The position numbers and the translations under genes are program-made. The notes under the pieces are model-generated. The model was given only the letters and a program-made list of their open reading frames with translations. It had not been told where the DNA came from and ran no database searches. This document shows positions 44,231-54,764 of a stretch of 64,000 bases of DNA, one piece after another (positions within the stretch are counted from its first letter, which is position 1; each line of letters starts with the position of its first letter). Origin of the DNA: Gnetum montanum (taxonomy: Eukaryota; Streptophyta; Gnetopsida; Gnetales; Gnetaceae); assembly GCA_015680685.1 (NCBI GenBank), contig MNCI01010832.1, positions 370,556 to 434,555 of the forward strand, given 5' to 3'.

Positions 44231-46220
44231 TAGCTAATACAACACACACCTCATCAAATGGACAACCATGTTCAATATTTTGGATCTCCTCCTTTCAACT
44301 CAGTCATGAGGGAGATGGCTATCCATGTTAACCTTATAAGTGGCTCCTTAGTTTCTAACCCTTTTTGTTTTACACATTTTTTTTTACAACTTTTTATTTT
44401 ACACATTCTTTATTTTACATCTTCTTGTTTTCATGTTATTAATATTTTCTAATTTTTCTTTTACACCATCATTAGTACATTTTCTATTTCTTGAATATTT
44501 TACACTTTCTTTTATATTTTGTTTTATTCTAGTGCATTTTTCTAACTTATTGTTCATAAGCGCCAGGCATAGTGGTAATTCTAGTACTATTTATTTATTT
44601 GATTGTTGGTGTTTGGATTCTAGCTTTGAATTTTGTTATGGATAATTAGGACATGGTTTCTTTTTTATGCAATAGGTAGTGAGCCCAAAACATCCACCCA
44701 TTCACAAACTCTATGGTTTTCCTTGTTCTAGAAATGTGTAGTCCCTTTTTCATTAATAAAACTATAATAAATTTGTGACTGTAGTAGTTTTCGGATTTAT
44801 AAAGGATTAAAAGGTTTGAATAAGGTGTGATTTCAAGGGGATTCAGTATTCTTTATGCTTTTCTGCTTACTTGGATGCATGTGTGTTTTCATGGATTTCT
44901 TACTGTTCCATGTTGACTAATAAAAGGAAGTTGAATAAGTCTTTGCATGGTGTGGTTTTCATAAAAAATGATGGAAATTCAAAGCACAACCATTAGAAAA
45001 AATAAACAAGCTACAAGCACTAGTTATGGGACTAGAAAAACATGTTACCCATGCTTGAAGATCTTCTCTAACTAAGGCCCTTCCTCACTTCCTACTTTTC
45101 TTTTCTTCTCTAATAAGGAACGATGGTTGTTCTATGGGAGCACTCTTATGTCTCAAGGGGGATGAACTAGCCTTAGAATGGTGATGCAATGTCATTGAAT
45201 GTGGTTGGTTTTGGTTTAGACTAAGGATGGATCTTATCAAGTCATTTAAACATAAAACTCACAAGGGACTTCATGTGACCTTAATCAGGAACTCCATTCC
45301 ACTTTCTCTCTCTTCCACCTATGCTTCTCATGTCTAACCTCACTACCAATTTCATGTTCTCTCTTGATATCCTAATTTAATGTGTCAAAACTTGTAGGTA
45401 GTTTCTTCTGAGTTTTTTTACTTAATCTTTCGTAACCATTAATTATCCATGGAGCCCATGGACTCCTTGGTTTGAAGTTATGCAAGGGAAATAAAAGGGA
45501 TATGCCTACTTTGGGAAGGATCCACTAGCATATCTTTTAGTTGGGTTAGTTAAGTTTTTTATCCTTAGACACTCTTACAATCAAATCCTTTTGTTTACCT
45601 CATCAATGACATCCAATTGTGCACATCTTCACAACGTTTTTCAATGAAATGTTTTATAGTTACTTTTGTGAATTCTTAAACCCTCTTCAAGAATTTCCTT
45701 ACATTTCAACATTTTCAAATTTATTAGATCACTTATCCATTTAACCCTATTTATGAACCTTCCCACTACCACTATTAACTAAATTCATTCCTCACAATCA
45801 TAACCTAGCCAAGTATAACCATCGACAAGATAAGGAACTTCAAAGCTTTATATTACACACTACACACTAATCTATGATTTTGTTGTGATTGAAGTGGGAA
45901 GCATAGACTGGAAATGGAACTATCTTCACCAACAAATGAATATCATCACCATGTGATGAGGACTATTCATGATCTTTAAATCTTCTCCCTCACTCTTTAG
46001 TTGCCAGAGGAGTTGGATGCTAGTTTTTTCTAGAGTGTTCACTTCTCTTGTCATGAATACCCAATTGTGTAAAAGATTGTAATCTATAGACTCAAGCACT
46101 TAGAATTTGTCTATTCCATCTAAGTCAAGTTGCATATTAGTCAATAATTCCATATCTTTCCAATATTTTGTAAGGAACTTTTTCCTTCTCTTCTTCACTG
46201 AAGGACAAGTTTTGATTTAG
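44231..46220 (+). other. 3' non-coding region of truncated Athila-like element
   Basis: Collinear with the reverse complement of about 48576-50540. Shared segments include TTTTGGATCTCCTCCTTTC near 44278, GACTAGAAAAACATGTTACC near 45034 and ACTCACAAGGGACTTCATG near 45258. The frames at 44258-44452 and 44433-44645 run through T-rich sequence and are not supported as genes. Confidence 0.75.
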
Positions 46221-46230
46221 TCATGGGGTA
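46221..46230 (+). other. Polypurine tract of truncated Athila-like element
   Basis: TCATGGGGTA immediately before the 3' LTR, preceded by AAGGACAAGTTTTGATTTAG. The complete minus-strand element has the same arrangement (AAGGACAAGTTTTTATTTAG, then a CGTGGAGGTA tract). The PPT primes plus-strand DNA synthesis. Confidence 0.75.
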
Positions 46231-47072
46231 CGATGAATCATGTTTTGACTAGCTTCAATATTGGATATCTCGTATCAGAGCCTCTATATCGAATACCTAA
46301 TGTTAGAGCTTAAGATGCGATGTCAAAGATTCAATATCATGGGGTGTATGCTTGCCTATAAATATAGTGCTTGGGCTTATGATTTTCATATAGTTTTTGT
46401 GATAACATAGCAAAGCTCTTACAATTTGTTTTCTCTAGAGTTAGAATATTTTTTGAGCACCCACAACAAGAGTCTGAGTGTGTATGGATCTTTGTTTGAG
46501 CACTGATGTACCTAAGCATAGCAGTGTGACAGGAATAAAAATGAATCCTTTTAATAATCCTTGCATCACTGAAAATAGAATAATTTTTCTTTTAATGTAT
46601 TTGATATCCATGCACTTTAATGCATTTTCATTAAATAATTAATTTTCAGTTATTGATGAACACAAGCATGATCACTTTCATCATACATGTAGCACTAGTA
46701 ACCTAGAAATGCTTAACATTTGGTAACCTAGTAGTGATAAATGCATTCAGGATGTGTCTAGAGAGTGGAAATAGGTACTTGTGCTAGGCTAGCTAGGAAA
46801 TAGATGAATTAGATCTTAAATTACACTACCTTTCATTTTGGTTCTAGGTGATTAAACTTATAAAATATAAAATGATAAAAATCACATACCTCAGTTGCAC
46901 TTAACCATATACTTATACCTCATAAGTGGAACTAAGAAGATAATGATCATTTAGATTTCACTTCCTTGAAACTAGTGTACTTAAGAACTTAAAGTCTACA
47001 AAGTTTAATCAAATCACACGTGAATGCTTGTGATTCATATGGTTAAGCATAGGGATACCTCATTTCTCATCA
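46231..47072 (+). mobile_element. Athila-like 3' LTR
   Basis: 842 bp. It starts CGATGAATCATG (TG changed to CG), has TATAAATA at 46357-46364, AGCTCTTACAATTTGTTTTC, AGAGTTAGAATATTTTTTG, the AACCTAGTAGTGATAAATGC segment and GATGTGTCTAGAGAGTGGAA, and ends CATTTCTCATCA. The PPT before it marks it as a 3' LTR. The minus frame 46337-46519 lies within it and is an antisense opening, not a gene. The U3 side has several ATATC/ATATCG words but no regular array. Confidence 0.9.
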
Positions 47073-47673
47073 GATTTCCATTTTAGTACAATAGAAAGGA
47101 GTTTTTTATAGTTAGTGTAATGAGATTTATGAAACTAATCATGCCTTTATGCATGTGCTCAAATACATAGGTCAACTATTAATATCACTCTATCTTAGCT
47201 GCACTTTATCAAATAAGTAAATTTGTTCTAGTGTAAGCTATCTAAGAAGCTAGTATAAAAATATTATGGCTAGAGTAGTAGGAAATGAGGAACCTCTCTA
47301 ATAATTAAATAAGTAAGAAAGCAAGATAATTGTATAATTATCTTAAGGTCAATCCTTATGTATATATGTTTGTATTATATTATATTTTATGAGTAGTATG
47401 TATGATACCAATCTAAATAAAGGTTCTACTTCCTTTAGATATATAAAGAGTACTTGCTACTTCTTATCAATCTATAAGGAATACTAGAACAATATCACCA
47501 CCACTTCTTTTGACTACATTGCTATTGGTACTACTTATATTATTGCTTATGATGAGATTGGATCTATAAAAAATGCTAGCATAGGCTCTAGAGGTCCTAA
47601 AACTCCAGTTTGAAAAGATGTTGCTTTCTCTATTATCTATCTTTAATATGTTCTAGTTACCTTTGCTTTTATA
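47073..47673. other. Unassigned spacer between two Athila-like LTRs
   Basis: About 600 bp with no LTR landmarks. It separates the 3' LTR of the plus-strand copy from the 3' LTR of the minus-strand element. A short stretch at about 47505-47625 is open in one plus frame, but I recognise no family. Confidence 0.5.
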
Positions 47674-48402
47674 CTCTATGATGAGTGGTGAGGTACCCCT
47701 ATGCTCAACCATACAAATACAAGCGTTATGCACGATCCGGTTGAACTCCAAGGACTAAGTGCTTATGCGCCTTCATAGAACAAGGATGGGCTAGGTGATC
47801 GTTGTCTTCCCAAGCTTACTCATATGGCACGATTGTATGGTTAAGTAAACTTGAGGTATATGACTTTTTAGGCTTTTTATGTTTTATGTCATGGTGCTAA
47901 GAGGGAAGAAGTAAATTGATTGAATAACTAAATTAAAATAACTAATCACCTAGGTCCTAACTAGTCCTAACACTAGCATCTAATCCCACTTTCCGTACAC
48001 ATCCTGAACCAATGCAACACTATTGGGATTACCAAACGCATATCGATACTAGGTTACCAGGTGTTCCACTAATGCTTGAAGTGGTTGTAGTGAGTGTGCT
48101 TACTTGTAAAAATTAATAAATCAATAAAATCAAAATTAATTAATTAATGAAAGCATTAAAGAACTATAAATAGAATTAAGGGTGAGAGATGAGCTATTCT
48201 AAATGCTGCAAGATTTATCACAAAGTTTGTCTTTATTTCCAGATACAAGGTGTGCTCAGGTACACAATGCTCAAATACAGATCCATTTTCATTATGAATC
48301 CTACTATGGGCACTCAAAAATAATTCTAACTTTGAGAGGGAAAAACCGTAAGAGTTTTGCTAAGGGACTAAGAACTAATTACCAAACCAAGTGCACCCAC
48401 CT

Positions 48403-48412
48403 CTTATTTATA
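48403..48412 (-). promoter_or_regulatory. TATA box of 3' LTR (TATAAATAAG)
   Basis: Same 10-mer as in the 5' LTR and in the solo LTR at 20090. Confidence 0.75.
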
Positions 48413-48464
48413 GGTAATGAGATAGGTCCTGATATCGGATGGCCAATATCACTTAGCCGGATCC

Positions 48465-48548
48465 AATATCATAGACCTAATATTGTGGCTGCAATATTGC
48501 AACCCCAATATCGTAGACTTGATATTGTGGCTGCAATATAGCAGCCCC
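48465..48548 (-). repeat. 2 x 42 bp U3 repeat in 3' LTR
   Basis: Two adjacent 42 bp units, 48465-48506 and 48507-48548, each starting AATATCRTAGAC and containing ATATTGTGGCTGCAATAT, followed by a partial third unit (AATATCATGGC) at the LTR edge. The 5' LTR lacks the expansion. Confidence 0.9.
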
Positions 48549-48565
48549 AATATCATGGCTCATCA

Positions 48566-48575
48566 TACCTCCACG
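48566..48575 (-). other. Polypurine tract of complete element
   Basis: Minus-strand CGTGGAGGTA immediately upstream of the 3' LTR, preceded by AAGGACAAGTTTTTATTTAG. Equivalent to 46221-46230. Confidence 0.75.
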
Positions 48576-50540
48576 ACTAAATAAAAACTTGTCCTTGAGT
48601 TCCTTACAAAATATTGGGAAGGTATGAGATTATTAATTGAATGAAAACTAACAATGACATGGGATGATAGACTCAAAGTGCCTAGGGAATGAATCGATAA
48701 ATATATTACATCATTGGTGTTCATGCCCATTGTGGCAAACACTGTACATAGATAACATATAGACCCTCATTCAACAACTTGAAGAGAGAGAGAGAGAGAG
48801 AGAAAATGAGGTGCATTGCTACTGATGTCAAAACTGTGCACACCATTGTTCATCCATAGCCGCATGTTCAAACTTATTCCTTGCATAAATGCTCTAGCTC
48901 TAGTCCATCCTACGTGCTCCCTCTTATCCAAATCCATTGTTCGTGTAATCGCCATCTACACACACAACACACTCATGGATTAGTAGGGGTAGATAAAACC
49001 TAATGTAGCTAATACCTTGCCTCGATATAAAGTACATTGGCTAGGTTGTGGGTATAGCAGATACTAGATTAGAGGTTTATGACTGATAACTACCCAAGGT
49101 ATAGTGGTAAGATAATTATGGAATGGAAAAATTTGTGATAGGACCCCCATGACTAAGAGTGAACCTCTAGTAGCAATAGGATGGAAATATTTAAGGAACA
49201 AGAAGGATATGAGAAATTACAATGGTGAAACCAATAAAACAAAAGCAAAAATGGATGTCATTGATGGGGTGAATGAGAAATAGTTGATTGCGAGAAATGC
49301 TGAAGGGAAAGAGCTTAACAATTACATTAAAAATGAATGCCAGTGGATCCTCCCCAAAGCAAGTTCATGACCTGAATGCCTTGACAAACCTACAAACCAA
49401 AGAGTCCATAGGCTCTTAGAATAACATATAGAAATAAAGGTTAAGAACTTACCCACAAGAGTTTTACTGAAGACTAACAATGCGTCAACCAAGATATAGA
49501 CTCATCATAAAACTAGCAATGAGGTGGAATGTGGAGAGAAATATGGAAAGAGAAGAGAGAATGGGATGGAGTTCCAAAATTAAGGTGGTGTAAAGTCCCT
49601 TGTGTAATATGTGGTTAAGGTGACTTAATAAAATTCTTTCCAAATCCAAATTCAACTATCCACATCCAGTGACCTCACATCAACACACTTGACCAACCCA
49701 TCCTCCCAAAGTAACAAGAATACATCCACAAAGTCACCACCATTCCAACAAGAAAAAGATAGAGTAGTAGGAAGTGAGAAAGGGCCTTAGTTACAGAGAA
49801 TCTTCAAGCATGGGTAACATGTCTTTCTAGTGCCATAACCAGTGCTTGTAGCCCATGTTTCTTTATTATGTCTAAGGGATGTGCTTTGAATTCTCACCAT
49901 TTTTTTTTAGAACCACACCATGCAAAGACTTATTTGATTTAGTCAACTTCCTAATATATTAGTCAATAGCAGAATGGCAATGGACTTTATGAAAAACATC
50001 CAAGTACCCTAGATAATAACTAGCACAAATGCGTGGAATCCCCTTGAGGTCACAACATTTTCCATCCATTTGAATCTTTCCTTGGTTTTAAGAATACTAA
50101 GGCACTGATTCATTAATAAGTTTTCTTAGAAAAGGGACAGTACATTTCCAAAATAAGGGAGACCATAGAGTTGCATGGATAATTGGATGACATGGACTCA
50201 TTACCTATTTTATCAAAACAAACCATATCTTAGTATCAACATTGAAAGTCAAAGGTAAAAACCAACCATTAGCAATCAACACTTATTATAATACAACCTA
50301 CCATCATGAGCACTTATTATGTGATGAATAAAAATAAATTAAACAAAGAAATAGTAAAAATGTTAATGATGGTGTAAAAAAAATAAGTAAAGATGAACAA
50401 TGTGTAAAACAAAAATGTGTAAAAAAAAGGCAAAGGAATTGAGGCCTTAGAATGGTTAGCATTAGTGTCCATCTCCCCCACAATTGAATTGGAAGGAGGA
50501 GATTCAAAATAATGAGCAAATTTGTCCACTAATAGAGGTA
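48576..50540 (-). other. 3' non-coding region of complete Athila-like element
   Basis: About 2 kb between integrase and PPT with no supported protein. It includes (GA)n at 48781-48803. Collinear in reverse with 44231-46220 and partly with 17961-19100. Small frames at 50304-50519 and 50317-50529 lie in T-rich (minus sense) sequence. Confidence 0.75.
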
Positions 50541-50559
50541 GTATTAGTATTGGTTATTT

Positions 50560-51757
50560 TAGGCTCATCGAAGGGTTTGGTTTTCTGAATTTTGACCAAT
50601 AACTTTTTATTTGGGCTTTCATGTTTATAGATCATCGTGGCCCCTGAAGGAAAATTTTTATGAATGATATAAGGTACTTCCCACAGTGTTTGAAATTTAG
50701 CTCATTGTGGTACATGTGTGGGATTCCAATCAAGAACCTTATCTCCTGATTGGTATTTGATGTTCCTAATCCTTAGGTCATGACGTTGTTTATTAAAGGA
50801 CTTGTGTAGTTCATTGGAGGATAGGGTGGCTAGTCAATTCTCATGTAGCAAGTTAAGGTTTATTAATTGTTCTTTTTGTGCTAGATTGAGGTCAAAGTTA
50901 AGGTCACATGCTATGGATACTATACGGAGCTAAGCTTGAATAGGAAGCATTGGAAGTTTACCGTACACTAACTCATAGGGAGAGTAGTCGATAGGGAGTT
51001 TCAATGTGGAGTGGTATGCCCAAAGAGCATCGTTTAGTTTGGTGCTCCAGTCTCACCGATACTTGCTAATGGTTCATGTTAATATTTTTGCGATCTCCCT
51101 ATTGGTGACTTCGGCTTAGCCATTCGCTTGAGGATGATATGGTGTATTCAGTTTATGTTCAACTCTAAAGTGTTGCATTAACTTTCAAAAGGTCAAACTT
51201 GTAAAGTGTGTACCATTTTTAGAAATAAGTGCACGAGGCATACCAAACCTATTTATGACTTGTTGTTGAAAAAATCATGCAGTGGTAGATGATGTACAGT
51301 CCATAACGATGGCTATTTCTGCCCACTTTGTAAAATAGTCAACAACAATAACAATGTAGGATTTTTCATTAGACATTAATGTAATAGGCCCCATAAAATT
51401 AATCCCCCATATGTCGAAGGGTTCTTAGGGTTGAATCCATTGTTGCGGACTATCCATTCTAGTAGTCATTCCCCCATCACATTGGCAACATTCACAAGAT
51501 TGGATGAAATGATGAGCATCCTGGAATAATGTAGGCTAATAATATCCTACAAGAAATATTTTTATGGCTTTTCATCTCCCCATGTAATGACCCCCACAAG
51601 GGCCCTCATGAGTGTCTTGGAGAACTTGCAATTGATCTACATTGGGAACACACCATTGAACCAAGCCATCGGGACATACCTTATAAAGGTGTTCGTTGAT
51701 TTCCATAAAATATTTAGCTTGGTGAAGAAACTGTTGATTATTTTTAACATCTAACCC
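50560..51757 (-). pseudogene. Athila-like integrase, broken
   Basis: Minus-strand translation: LNFMGPITLMSNEKSYIVIV, then VDYFTKWAEIAIVMD (first acidic region), LISKNGTHFTSLTF with Lys where the catalytic Asp is expected, and AEVTNREIAKILT with the third residue Glu. The C-terminus (about 50580-50760) reads DKVLDWNPTHVPQ, then KFQTLWEVPYII and KHESPNKKLLVKIQKTKPF. Several stops occur. The Asp to Lys change alone would abolish strand transfer. Confidence 0.85.
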
Positions 51758-52240
51758 TTATGGTGTTTCTTGTGTAAGCAGATAAGTGAGAATGCTACTA
51801 TACCATTTTTTATCAATGGGTAAGTGATTGTTTATCACACCTACAAAGAGGAGTTCATTAGGGAAATAGTCAAAAATTGGATACTCATCCTCTTTTTTAT
51901 CCCATCGCAACTGAGATAAACGATTAGCAACAACATTCTTGGTGCCTTTATAATCGATCATCATAAGATCAAACTCTTGTAAGATCATGAGCCATCGTAT
52001 GATGTGAGGGCTCACCATTGGTTTATTCATTAAGAACCAAATTGCACTCTGATATGTATGTACAAATATCTTATAGTCCAATACATAGTGCCTAAATTTT
52101 TCTAGTGCAAACACCACAACCATTAACTCTTTTTCCATTATGGTGTAATTGAGTTGTGCATTAGTAATACTTCAACTTACATAGTGGGTGTAATAGGTTT
52201 GATTTTGGTCATCTAACTATGTAAGTACAGCTCCTAAGGT
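51758..52240 (-). pseudogene. Athila-like RNase H, partly open
   Basis: The minus frame 52138-51758 is open for 126 codons: MEKELMVVVFALEKFRHYVL, then FVHTYQSAIWFLMNKPMV, IIRWLMILQEFDLMMIDYKG, NVVANRLSQLRW. The catalytic HTD is HTY, and A-D-x-L-S-R is ANRLSQL, so two acidic catalytic positions are lost. The plus-strand copy at 16419 still has HTD. It continues from RT without a clear boundary. Confidence 0.85.
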
Positions 52241-53524
52241 AAAGTTTGACACATCAATCATTATGTGGAATGGTTTGGACCATTCAGGAGCTTATAAAAT
52301 AGGTGTTTCAACAAGCTTCTATTTTAAGGTTTGGAAGGCTAGCTCACATTCCTTAGTCCATTCAAAAGGTACATCCTTCTTCATTAGCTCTACCAAAGGT
52401 TTTGCAATCCTTAAAAAGTTCTCAATGAAGTGTCTATAATAGCCAGTATGTCCAAGGAATGATCAAATGTATTTTACAGTTTCAGGTTGCCGAGTGATTC
52501 CTTGGATGACCTTAATCTTTTCAAGATCTACTTCTATTCCTATTTGTGAAATCTTGTGCCCAAATACAATACCTTCTTGGACCATTAAATGGCTTTTTTA
52601 CCAGTTGTGCCTAAGTTGGTTTCTACACATCATTCCAGTACTTGCTTTGATCGGTCCAATGCTTGTTCAAAGTCCACTCCATAGGTCGATAAATCATCCA
52701 TAAATACCTCCACACCATTTCCTATTTGCTACTAAAAGATACTTAGAACCAAATGTTGAAACATTGCTGGGGCATTGCATAAGCCAAACACCATCTACTT
52801 ATATGAAAATTTGCCCCCAAGGACTTGTGAACGTAATTTTGGCTTGGTCTTCTAGTGCTATTTGAATTTGATTATATCCACTGTAGCCATCTAGAAAACT
52901 ATAGTAGCAATGCCCTACAATGGTATCTTAGACTTGGTCAATGAATGGAAATGGGAAGTCTTCTTTAAATGTTTCCATGTTCAGTAGTCTAAACTCTATA
53001 CACACCCTCCATTTACCTCTCTTTTTTGGCACAATGGCTAACTAACTAACCCATTCACTATCAACAATGGGATAGATGAACCTAGCTTTTAGAAGTTTCT
53101 TAATTTCTTCTATAACCACTTGCTTAAGCTTTGGGTTTAGTCACCTTTATAGTTATCATCGAGGTTTCATGGAGGGGTTAGTGTAAATTCTATGTTGGCA
53201 TATCCTAGGATCTATTTCGATTACTTTGGGATATGACCAAGCAAAGGCTTTCAACCATTTTTTTACCATTTTCAGTAGTCTTTCTTTTTGTTGAGGAGCC
53301 AACTTAGCGTTAATGATTATCGATTTTCCATTTTTGAGAAATGTATACTCCATACCGGTGGGCAATGGTTTTAACTCAAGGAACTTTTTCTTGAACTCAT
53401 CAGGGATTTCCAACTTCCCCCAGTTGATATTTTTGATGTCAGGACTTGGAAGTTGGTGATGGACTTGCTCTAATGTATCTATGTTATTAATGTAGATGCA
53501 AGTCAAGCTCTCAGTTGGTTCCAT
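52241..53524 (-). pseudogene. Athila-like reverse transcriptase, broken
   Basis: The N-terminal open frame 53524-53156 carries IPDEFKKKFLELKPLPTGME, then YTFLKNGKSIIINAKL and WSYPKVIEIDPRICQHRIY. Further on, WRVCIEFRL-type sequence lies near 53000. The catalytic box EVFMDDLSTYGVDFEQAL maps to about 52672-52710 on the plus coordinate (F-M-D-D encoded at 52693-52707). Frameshifts and stops separate the blocks. The active-site residues in the box are preserved. Confidence 0.85.
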
Positions 53525-53633
53525 GCATATAGTTGAATCATTCTCTTGGTTAACTATTAGCCATTATGTGCCTTCTTGTCTTGTGGCTGTTGCATATAGG
53601 CATCCTTGTATGTTAGTTATTACGTTGTACAAA

Positions 53634-54085
53634 CTAGGACTTTTGCACGCAATTACACCCTATGTCATTATATGCGATGCATGGAACTTTCTTCTTCTTG
53701 ATCTTTTCCTTTAATATTTCTAGGGAAATATCACATATTCCTAGGCACACGTCAATTGTGCTTAGCCATGCTCTTCCCATTATGATTGGGAAGTCCCCCT
53801 TATAGTTGTTGACTTGAATCACTAGGAAATCGGTTGGATACGACCACCCAAAAATAGTGGTGACAATGTCCTTCACTAGTCCTAATGGGACAATGATGGA
53901 CTGGTCAGCCAACTCTAAATGTATGTTACTCTTTTTTAGTGGAGGTAGGTTCTAGGCTTTGTACATTTCTAGAGAGATTAAGTTAACACCAAAACCTGAA
54001 TCCAAAAAATCTTTGCAAGGTTTGTTCCCAATGATTTGCAGAGATATAAGAGGACTTTCAGGATTAGAGAATTTCCTAGGAAGAT
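53634..54085 (-). pseudogene. Athila-like aspartic protease, near-complete motif set
   Basis: Minus translation: IIGNKPCKDFLDSGFGVNLI with the catalytic D-S-G triplet intact (about 53975-54030), then ELADQSIIVPLGLVKDIVTT and NYKGDFPIIMGRAWLSTIDV. The last two thirds are open in the frame 53912-53634. A stop after MYKA lies between. It is the best-preserved protease in the window and serves as the reference for the split copy at 13216-14830. Confidence 0.85.
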
Positions 54086-54089
54086 GGCC

Positions 54090-54764
54090 AACTTTAACTT
54101 AATTGGTAATTACGTGGGTCAACATGACCATGTGCATTAAATGTGGTCTTTGATTCAAAGGAAGCTCCAAAGATTCAAATGGTGGTGAGGCATTTGGAGA
54201 ATCTATCGCTTGTGGTCGCAAGAACTTAGTTGGACTATTGGTTCTAAAGAAAGGTCTCTTCTTTATGCAGTTGTCTGAACCAATAGTAGGTTGAAGGTTG
54301 ATAGCCCTTATAGCATTACGTTGTTGCAATTGGGCAGGGAGCTCACCTTGCATAGCTGGAGCAGGTGGTAATGGAGCTAAGGGTGGAAGAGATGTGATTG
54401 GATGAAAAAGATAGTATGTTTGTGGAACATCTCTCCTAGGAGAAAGAGTTCTATAGTACTCATGGATTTGGTAGTAAGACTAAGGAGTAACATGATTAGT
54501 AGAGTCACGTGGAGAGATTGGCTATTTCACATAGTATCCATACGGGTCAGGTTGATAGTAAGGGTATTGTTGATGTGGTGGTGGCATTCTCCATGATTAT
54601 GGGTGTTGCCACTATTGATACTATTCATTTGGTTGTGGTGGAGTTCCACTTGGATAATACGTCAAGGGTTGGTGGAATTTTCTTAGGCTACCTTAAGGAT
54701 AAGGTAACCTTCAGGTTGTTTTCCATCTATTTAATCATGGGTTTAGTGCATACATCCTAGACTC
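54090..54764 (-). other. gag-protease linker of Athila-like element
   Basis: Minus frame 54353-54099 (MQGELPAQLQQRNAIRAINL, then RPHLMHMVMLTHVITN) and Pro/Tyr/Gln-rich surroundings. The overlapping plus frames 54402-54596 and 54509-54760 are shadows. This low-complexity linker is normal between nucleocapsid and protease. Confidence 0.5.

Larger units (their letters stand above)
47679..48565 (-). mobile_element. 3' LTR of complete Athila-like element
   Basis: In plus sense it runs from TGATGAGTGGTGAGG to ATGGCTCATCA. At 887 bp it is longer than its partner because of an extra 42 bp duplication in U3 (48465-48548). TATAAATAAG is on the minus strand at 48403-48412. The plus frame 48203-48541 (112 codons) lies inside and is antisense to the element. 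Confidence 0.92.

Noticed and set aside
47505-47678. Possible host-gene exon (open hydrophobic stretch left of the complete element)
   Set aside because: Short, with in-frame stops and no family match I could defend. I could not follow it across the insertion at 57606.
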